Shown piece after piece: positions 14,814 through 19,588 of a stretch of DNA of 19,588 nucleotides (positions are counted from its first letter, which is position 1; the number at the start of each line of letters is the position of its first letter). This DNA comes from an uncultured Anaerotruncus sp. (GTDB taxonomy: Bacteria; Bacillota; Clostridia; Oscillospirales; Ruminococcaceae). Under the pieces are notes generated by a model. It was given only the letters and a program-made list of their open reading frames with translations. It ran no database searches and was not told the DNA's origin. A program made the position numbers and the translations under genes. The stretch spans positions 1 to 19,588 of the forward strand of contig CAJUJI010000038.1 in the NCBI GenBank assembly GCA_910586875.1, given 5' to 3'.

Positions 14814-14840
14814 TGCATCTTCTCCTCTGCTTTCGGCATT

Positions 14841-16064
14841 TTACTTCCTGCTTTTGCGGAGCAGCTGCCCAACTATGCTACGGACAATCTTCCGAACCCC
14901 TTTCCAAAGAATCAGCGGGATGGCGGCCAGCTTGTAACGGAACCAGAGCATCTCAATCTGGGACCAATAGATTTTCCCTTTCATATTCCGTATTCTAACT
15001 GGCCTGCTTCTCAAATCTGGGGCCCTGTAATGCTCCAGCTCCGGAAGCTCCTTCCTCAGCTGTTCTGCAATCTCCTGAGGGGTAAAATCCCGCGCCAGCG
15101 CCTGTTGTGCTCTTTGCAGGCAGCTCCGGCGCAGGTTGCCGTCCAGTACAAATTCACGCAGGGCCTGGTACCAATCCTCTGGGGTATTCTCGCAAAGCAG
15201 GCCGTTCTCCCGATTCTTTACAACCAATGTATAAGGCAGGGCGTTTGTATAGATCCCTGCCACACCCATTGCCGTGTATTCCAAAAATTTATTGAAGTAT
15301 TTATGGTGATAGAATTCCTGATCTTCAATAACTGCAAGCCCAATTTGAAAGCGCGATTCCGCCATCAGTCTTCTGTATGCGCTGTAATCGGCAAAATGAG
15401 GGTGATAATGATAATTTCCGCACTGGTTTAGGCCTAGGTCAGCGCCGATAGATGTGATATCCAACTGATTCCGGAATTCTTCGCAGAGCCTCTGAAGAGA
15501 GATGCGCAGGTACTTCTGCAAAACCCACGTGTGGTCAGGAGAGCCGGCATATACTATTTTTACAGGGCCGCTTTCATCGCGCGGCAGCATGACCTCTGGA
15601 GCTGATAGCATCGGAACCCTGCTGCAAACGACGCCACCCGAACAGTATTTGCGGTACTTTTCTCCCAGGATGGGATTGACCACCCAAAGGCGGTGTGAGA
15701 GGGACAGGGTTGCAAGCAGTCCAGCCTTTATCTGGGGCGCATCATACATCCCATTGCCGATTTCCTTTGGGACATTCAGTAGATCATCGTCTAAAAAGGA
15801 GAGCACCATTCTGCTGGCGTCGCGAGCAACCCTTAAAGCCGACAGCAGCGCCTGGTCCCATCCCCGAACTGCAACAAGCACATCAGCCCAGCTGATGTCG
15901 CTCCCTTTCAGTTCTTCTGTTTTTTTGTATGTAACCACACAAATACCCTTTGCCTCCAGGGGGGTTAGCACATCCAAAACCCCCAGCCGCGCCGAGGCTG
16001 AGGGCTGTCTGCCCCCACTTTCGATCACCAAAATCTTTGTGCTACGCTTTGTCAAATATCTCAT
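14841..16064 (-). CDS. GT-B (GT4-like) glycosyltransferase
   Basis: The 407-residue product has two Rossmann halves. The first begins TKILVIESGG and contains MVLSFLDDDLLNVP (DDD 92-94). The second begins VKIVYAGSPDHTWVL, and the donor-site region reads KYFNKFLEYTAMGVAGIYTN, where the Glu of the classical GT4 E-x7-E motif is visible. It ends in a basic amphipathic helix, PLILWKGVRKIVRSIVGQLL, probably a membrane-surface anchor. The DDD motif, the following Ser/Val-rich strand and overall order match the middle domain of the next gene's 981-residue protein, so the two are probably paralogous. ATG at 16064 overlaps the preceding GT2 gene by 23 nt, and AAGG directly abuts it; the TTG three codons further in would be better spaced, so the start is uncertain by three residues. 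Donor unknown. Confidence 0.8.
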   Translation of the reverse strand: MRYLTKRSTKILVIESGGRQPSASARLGVLDVLTPLEAKGICVVTYKKTEELKGSDISWADVLVAVRGWDQALLSALRVARDASRMVLSFLDDDLLNVPKEIGNGMYDAPQIKAGLLATLSLSHRLWVVNPILGEKYRKYCSGGVVCSRVPMLSAPEVMLPRDESGPVKIVYAGSPDHTWVLQKYLRISLQRLCEEFRNQLDITSIGADLGLNQCGNYHYHPHFADYSAYRRLMAESRFQIGLAVIEDQEFYHHKYFNKFLEYTAMGVAGIYTNALPYTLVVKNRENGLLCENTPEDWYQALREFVLDGNLRRSCLQRAQQALARDFTPQEIAEQLRKELPELEHYRAPDLRSRPVRIRNMKGKIYWSQIEMLWFRYKLAAIPLILWKGVRKIVRSIVGQLLRKSRK

Positions 16065-16989
16065 CCTTCAAATTGTATTGACCACAAAGATACATCATTT
16101 TAAAAATGACATTTTCCCATTTTGGCTCCCGTCGAGCATTGCAGCTCCTGATATAGCGCAGCCTGCTGTGGACATCCGACTGCGATAAGAAATAGGCGTT
16201 TAGCTCTGCCAGGGCTTCTTCCTTACAATCATCCCTGTAAAGACGATAAAAGGAATCCAGCTGCTTTGTAATAGCAACAGCCTTTCCTTCCTTCAATCGA
16301 CCAAGACGGTTGATGCTCTTTTTCAGAAAGCTTGTGACATATCCAACCGAATTGCTCCCATGCTGGCGGTGCAGCACAGTAGGCTCTTTTGTAAAACAGA
16401 CAACGCCAAGGCCCGCCGCAACCAAATAGATCCACCAATCAATGACCATTACCCCGTCTGTATAATGTAGCAGCTGAGCCAAGGCGTTGTTCATCACCTG
16501 AGTGTGGCCTGGGATGATGTTTTGCACCATAGCATTAAAGAAATCTGGATAAGCAGCAGGTGCCAATGTGCTGCCAATGGGCACAAGGTCCTGGGTAACT
16601 ACCGTAGAGCATGATCCGAACAAAGCAGGGGTATGGGGATCCACCTGAGCCAATTCCCGGCAAGCCAGCTGTAGCTTGCTGGACAGCCACACATCATCCT
16701 GGTCGCTCAAGGCAAAGTATGCACAGCTTTTATCGCGGTTTTCCAACAGTTCAAAAAAGCTGCGATTCACTCCCAGGTTCTCTCCAGCTATCACCTGAAA
16801 CCCATATTTTTCTTCATATTCCTGTAGAATATCCAGCGTGCCATCGGTAGAACCATCATCGCGGACGAGAACCTTTACCTCTGAACTACCATCGAGCCTC
16901 AGATAGCTTTCCAGTTGTTCTCGCAAAAACCGCTGGCCATTGTAGGTAGAAAGCAGAATCTGTACCTGCTTTCCCTCACCGGTTCCCAT
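16042..16989 (-). CDS. GT2 glycosyltransferase, rhamnosyltransferase-like
   Basis: An inverting GT-A enzyme of 315 residues. VQILLSTYNGQRFLREQLES is the start typical of bacterial rhamnosyltransferases, followed by VRDDGSTDGT (Asp44, Asp45), FALSDQDDVW with the metal-binding Asp98-Asp99, GHTQVMN, DWWIYLVA and LHRQHGSN, all in the usual order. It most likely uses a dTDP-sugar supplied by the RmlABC genes directly upstream. The start is not certain: ATG at 16989 gives the usual short N-terminus and overlaps the rmlB stop by 14 nt. ATG at 17013 has a better GTGGGG signal but adds eight residues without family support. The overlap suggests coupling with rmlB. Confidence 0.85.
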   Translation of the reverse strand: MGTGEGKQVQILLSTYNGQRFLREQLESYLRLDGSSEVKVLVRDDGSTDGTLDILQEYEEKYGFQVIAGENLGVNRSFFELLENRDKSCAYFALSDQDDVWLSSKLQLACRELAQVDPHTPALFGSCSTVVTQDLVPIGSTLAPAAYPDFFNAMVQNIIPGHTQVMNNALAQLLHYTDGVMVIDWWIYLVAAGLGVVCFTKEPTVLHRQHGSNSVGYVTSFLKKSINRLGRLKEGKAVAITKQLDSFYRLYRDDCKEEALAELNAYFLSQSDVHSRLRYIRSCNARREPKWENVIFKMMYLCGQYNLKDEIFDKA

Positions 16990-17995
16990 ACATCCGCTCA
17001 TAATACTGCTCATATTCCCCACTTATGATGTTTTCCCACCAGCCACGGTTGTCCAAATACCACTGGATTGTCTTTTTGATACCATCTGCAAACCTCGTCT
17101 GCGGCAGCCATCCCAGTTTCTCATGAATAAATGTTGGATCAATAGCATACCGCATATCATGCCCCTTCCGGTCGGTGACATGAGTGATAAGGCTCTCCGG
17201 CTTATCCAATGCTTTACAAATCAGCTTCACAATATCGATATTCTTCATTTCATTGTGGCCACCGATGTTGTATACCTGCCCCACCTCGCCTTTCTCCAAG
17301 ATAAGGTCGATGGCGGCACAATGGTCCTCCACATACAGCCAGTCCCGTACATTCAGCCCCTCGCCGTATACTGGCAGGGGCTTATTTGCCAAGGCATTTG
17401 CAATCATCAATGGAATCAGCTTTTCAGGGAACTGATACGGCCCATAATTGTTGGAGCAGCGGGAGATTGTGATAGGCATCCTGTAAGTCCGGCAGTAAGC
17501 ATTGCACAACAGGTCCGCAGACGCTTTAGACGCTGAATACGGACTGGAGGTATGCAACGGCGTTTTCTCTGTAAAGAATAAGTCCGGCCGGTCCAGCGGT
17601 AAATCCCCATAAACCTCATCGGTGGAAACCTGATGATAGCGCTGCACACCATATTTGCGGCAGGCATCCAATAAAACCTGCGTCCCCATCACATTGGTTT
17701 CCAGGAATATAGATGGATTCTCAATCGACCGGTCCACATGGCTTTCCGCTGCAAAGTTAAGCACCACATCCGGCTTTTCCTGCTCAAATATGCTATAAAT
17801 CGCCTCCCTGTCAGCGATATCCGCCCTTATAAACTGGAAATTCGGTTCATTCATAACCCCCTGCAATGTAGCCAAATTGCCTGCATAGGTCAGCTTATCC
17901 AAACAAATCAACTGGTAATCCGGATGCTTTTCCCGCATATAAAAGATGAAATTGCTTCCGATAAATCCGGCTCCGCCAGTAACCAAAACATTCAT
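16976..17995 (-). CDS. rfbB: dTDP-glucose 4,6-dehydratase
   Basis: Second step of the dTDP-rhamnose pathway: dTDP-glucose to dTDP-4-keto-6-deoxyglucose, using tightly bound NAD. Extended short-chain dehydrogenase fold with VTGGAGFIGSNF (Gly7, Gly10, Gly13), STDEVYGD with Thr125-Asp126-Glu127, and YSASK with Tyr153 and Lys157. Length 339 residues is standard. ATG at 17995 has GAGGAG 8 nt upstream. The GTG at 18004 is too close to that signal. It begins 2 nt after the rfbC stop. Its product may serve two branches here: rhamnose through RfbC and a reductase, and a 4-amino sugar through the DegT-type aminotransferase at the other end of the operon. Confidence 0.96.
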   Translation of the reverse strand: MNVLVTGGAGFIGSNFIFYMREKHPDYQLICLDKLTYAGNLATLQGVMNEPNFQFIRADIADREAIYSIFEQEKPDVVLNFAAESHVDRSIENPSIFLETNVMGTQVLLDACRKYGVQRYHQVSTDEVYGDLPLDRPDLFFTEKTPLHTSSPYSASKASADLLCNAYCRTYRMPITISRCSNNYGPYQFPEKLIPLMIANALANKPLPVYGEGLNVRDWLYVEDHCAAIDLILEKGEVGQVYNIGGHNEMKNIDIVKLICKALDKPESLITHVTDRKGHDMRYAIDPTFIHEKLGWLPQTRFADGIKKTIQWYLDNRGWWENIISGEYEQYYERMYGNR

Positions 17996-17997
17996 TC

Positions 17998-18552
17998 TCA
18001 CCACTCCTCAAAACCGGTTATAGCGTCTTTCAAATAAGGGGATTTGCTGTCTTTTTCAGACAAAATTGGTGATGCAATGTCCCACTCCACCCCAATTTCT
18101 GGGTCGTTCCAACGGATACCTCCATCGGCTTCCGGCGCATAGGGATTGTCCGCCTTATACAGAAATTCCACATCATTGGTAAGCGTTAAAAAGCCATGTC
18201 CAAAGCCGCGCGGAATCAATAACTGCCGCTTATTCTCAGCGGAAAGCTCCACCGCTACCCACTTTTTATAGCTGGGACTGGAAGGCCGCAAATCCACTGC
18301 TACATCCATTACCGCGCCTCTGGTACAGCGCACCAATTTCGCTTGTGCCTTTTCCCCGCGCTGAAAATGGATCCCTCTGAGCGTGCCTTTTACATTGGAC
18401 GAGGAATGGTTATCCTGGACAAACGCATAATGCAGCCCCGCCTCCTCAAAGGTGCGCTGAGACCAGCTTTCCATAAAAAATCCCCTGTTGTCCCCAAACA
18501 CCGCTGGCTCCACTATGTACACCCCTGGAAGATCTGTTTCAGTAAACTTCAT
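17998..18552 (-). CDS. rfbC: dTDP-4-dehydrorhamnose 3,5-epimerase
   Basis: Epimerises C3 and C5 of dTDP-4-keto-6-deoxyglucose. Cupin-type (RmlC) jelly roll of 184 residues: GTLRGIHFQ with the catalytic base His62, TRGAVMDVAVDLR, IPRGFGHGFLTL and EFLYKADNPY with the acid Tyr132. ATG at 18552 follows GAGGTGGAG and lies 10 nt after the rfbA stop. Upstream in-frame codons reach 18723 but overlap rfbA and have no family support. The matching reductase gene rfbD is not in the window; since rfbC has no use without it, rfbD probably sits upstream or elsewhere. Confidence 0.96.
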   Translation of the reverse strand: MKFTETDLPGVYIVEPAVFGDNRGFFMESWSQRTFEEAGLHYAFVQDNHSSSNVKGTLRGIHFQRGEKAQAKLVRCTRGAVMDVAVDLRPSSPSYKKWVAVELSAENKRQLLIPRGFGHGFLTLTNDVEFLYKADNPYAPEADGGIRWNDPEIGVEWDIASPILSEKDSKSPYLKDAITGFEEW

Positions 18553-18562
18553 ATTCTCCACC

Positions 18563-19441
18563 TCAGTAGACATATTTGCCATTCGCCACATTCCATAGAT
18601 GCTGGCCGTAAGGCGATTTCCCATAAATACAGGCAGACCTTTCCAAGATTTCCTTGGAGATCCACCCGTTGCGGTACGCGATTTCCTCTGGGGCCGAAAT
18701 TTGGATGCCCTCGCGGGATTCAATCACCCGCACAAACTCCGCCGCTTCGGTGAGGGAGTCCACGGTTCCAGTGTCTAACCAGGCATAACCGCGCCCTAGT
18801 GTGATCACATTTAACGTCCCTTCCCCTAAATAAATCCGGTTTAGGTCAGTAATTTCCAATTCACCGCGCGAGGAAGGCTTTAAGGCCTTTGCGCGCGCGC
18901 ATACCTCTTTATCGTAGAAATATAACCCTGTGACCGCATAGTTGGATTTCGGCTTTTCCGGCTTTTCCTCAATGGATACTGCCCGTCCGTCCTCCCCAAA
19001 TTCCACAACGCCAAACCGTTCGGGATCCTCCACATAATAACCAAACACGGTTGCGCCTGTCTCCTGCTCTACTGCTCTGCGCAGATGCTTTGTTAACCCT
19101 GCCCCATAGAAGATGTTGTCCCCTAAAATCATGGCGCAACGGTCATCGCCGATAAATTCTTCACCCAAAATAAACGCTTGAGCTAACCCATCCGGCGATG
19201 GCTGGACTTTATAGCTAAGCCGGATTCCAAACTGGTTTCCATCTCCCAATAATTTTTCAAAATTCGGTAAATCCTGTGGGGTTGAAATGATTAGGATATC
19301 CCGGATGCCCGCCAACATCAGAGTGGACAATGGATAGTAAATCATTGGCTTATCATAAATCGGCAATAGCTGCTTGGACGTCACCATGGTTAGCGGATAA
19401 AGCCGCGTACCACTCCCACCTGCAAGAATGATACCTTTCAT
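18563..19441 (-). CDS. rfbA: Glucose-1-phosphate thymidylyltransferase
   Basis: First and feedback-regulated step of dTDP-rhamnose synthesis: glucose 1-phosphate plus dTTP to dTDP-glucose. Nucleotidyltransferase fold with GGSGTRLYPLT (residues 8-18), SKQLLPIYDKPM (22-33), ILGDNIFYG with the metal-binding Asp, EKPEKPKSNYAVTGLYFYD and GYAWLDTGT, in family order. Length 292 residues is normal. ATG at 19441 is supported by AAAAAAGGAG 7 nt upstream; the in-frame extension to 19480 overlaps the previous gene. It lies 16 nt after that gene's stop, so the promoter of the operon is outside the window. Confidence 0.96.
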   Translation of the reverse strand: MKGIILAGGSGTRLYPLTMVTSKQLLPIYDKPMIYYPLSTLMLAGIRDILIISTPQDLPNFEKLLGDGNQFGIRLSYKVQPSPDGLAQAFILGEEFIGDDRCAMILGDNIFYGAGLTKHLRRAVEQETGATVFGYYVEDPERFGVVEFGEDGRAVSIEEKPEKPKSNYAVTGLYFYDKEVCARAKALKPSSRGELEITDLNRIYLGEGTLNVITLGRGYAWLDTGTVDSLTEAAEFVRVIESREGIQISAPEEIAYRNGWISKEILERSACIYGKSPYGQHLWNVANGKYVY

Positions 19442-19457
19442 TCTTTCAACTCCTTTT

Positions 19458-19588
19458 TTATGTCTCTTCCCAACCAACACTCAGCTGCTCCTGTTCCAGC
19501 TGCCGCTCCATCGCCTGCTCCACCAATAGCGCTACATTATTCTCAATCACTGCTCTAGTTGATAAATACAGCTTTCTCAAGCACTTTG
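19458..19588 (-). CDS. C-terminal end of an unrecognised protein (cut by the window edge)
   Basis: The minus strand is open from the right edge to TAA at 19458-19460 and reads 42 residues, including LRKLYLSTRAVIENNVALLV and MERQLEQEQLSVGWEET. It is helical and rich in Glu and Gln. Its stop lies 16 nt before rfbA, with the rfbA ribosome binding site in between, so it is probably the preceding gene of the same operon. The family cannot be named from so short a piece. Confidence 0.6.
   Translation of the reverse strand, partial: KCLRKLYLSTRAVIENNVALLVEQAMERQLEQEQLSVGWEET

Noticed and set aside
14583..15431. 282-residue plus-strand ORF spanning two glycosyltransferase genes
   Set aside because: It crosses the boundary of two well-supported minus-strand genes, is Cys/Pro-rich and has no recognisable domain.
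15502..16188. 228-residue plus-strand ORF
   Set aside because: Ser/Thr-rich antisense translation of the GT-B and GT2 genes.
18553..18723. N-terminal extension of the RfbC frame into rfbA
   Set aside because: The extension overlaps the rfbA gene, has no homology to RmlC, and the proper ribosome binding site precedes the ATG at 18552.
1..19588. CRISPR array, tRNA, rRNA or intact insertion sequence
   Set aside because: No spaced direct repeats, tRNA-like cloverleaf, rRNA signature or transposase was seen on reading both strands.

Overview
The window looks like part of a low-to-mid GC Gram-positive genome, probably a gut Clostridia (Oscillospiraceae-like). This rests on strong AGGAGG-type ribosome binding sites, frequent TTG and GTG starts, and remnants of Firmicutes-type conjugative-element genes at the left end. 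The genus cannot be fixed from this sequence alone.

From the right edge down to about 1.5 kb, all genes lie on the minus strand and are packed like one long operon: 16 complete genes plus the tail of another at the right edge. Gaps are mostly 2-60 nt and several starts overlap the preceding stop. It is a cell-surface polysaccharide locus of the ABC-transporter type. In transcription order it encodes: the tail of an unrecognised protein; RmlA, RmlC and RmlB (dTDP-4-keto-6-deoxyglucose/dTDP-rhamnose supply, with no RmlD in the window); a rhamnosyltransferase-like GT2; a GT-B glycosyltransferase; a 981-residue multidomain glycosyltransferase; a methyltransferase with a long coiled coil; a capsule/GT99-like (Kdo-transferase-like) glycosyltransferase; a KdsB-like CMP-sugar-acid synthetase; a pyruvate-aldolase-like DRE-TIM protein fused to a DUF115/GT42-like domain; a HAD phosphatase; a sugar N-formyltransferase; a GNAT acyltransferase; a DegT-family sugar aminotransferase; and an ABC-2 permease and ATPase (Wzm/Wzt or TagG/TagH type) that would export the finished chain. 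No Wzx or Wzy is present, which fits ABC export.

The middle of the operon (about 3.1-10.1 kb) is the most unusual part. Aldolase, phosphatase, KdsB-like enzyme and GT99-like transferase together suggest a CMP-activated 3-deoxy-ulosonic acid (Kdo-like) made and transferred in a Gram-positive. Aminotransferase, formyltransferase and acyltransferase suggest an N-formyl or N-acyl amino sugar, either on that acid or on the RmlB product. A methyltransferase with a coiled coil next to a Kdo-type transferase recalls chain-terminating and length-measuring machinery of Gram-negative ABC-dependent O antigens. An 11-G tract ends the formyltransferase gene just before the acyltransferase start, a possible phase-variation site.

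The left 1.5 kb is a junk-like border. It holds a truncated flavodoxin-domain gene on the plus strand, run head-on into a truncated winged-helix gene on the minus strand; a VirD4/TraG coupling-protein fragment with an internal deletion; some short unassigned reading frames; and a bidirectional terminator hairpin that probably ends the operon. These look like scars of an integrative conjugative element. No rRNA, tRNA, CRISPR array or intact insertion sequence was seen.
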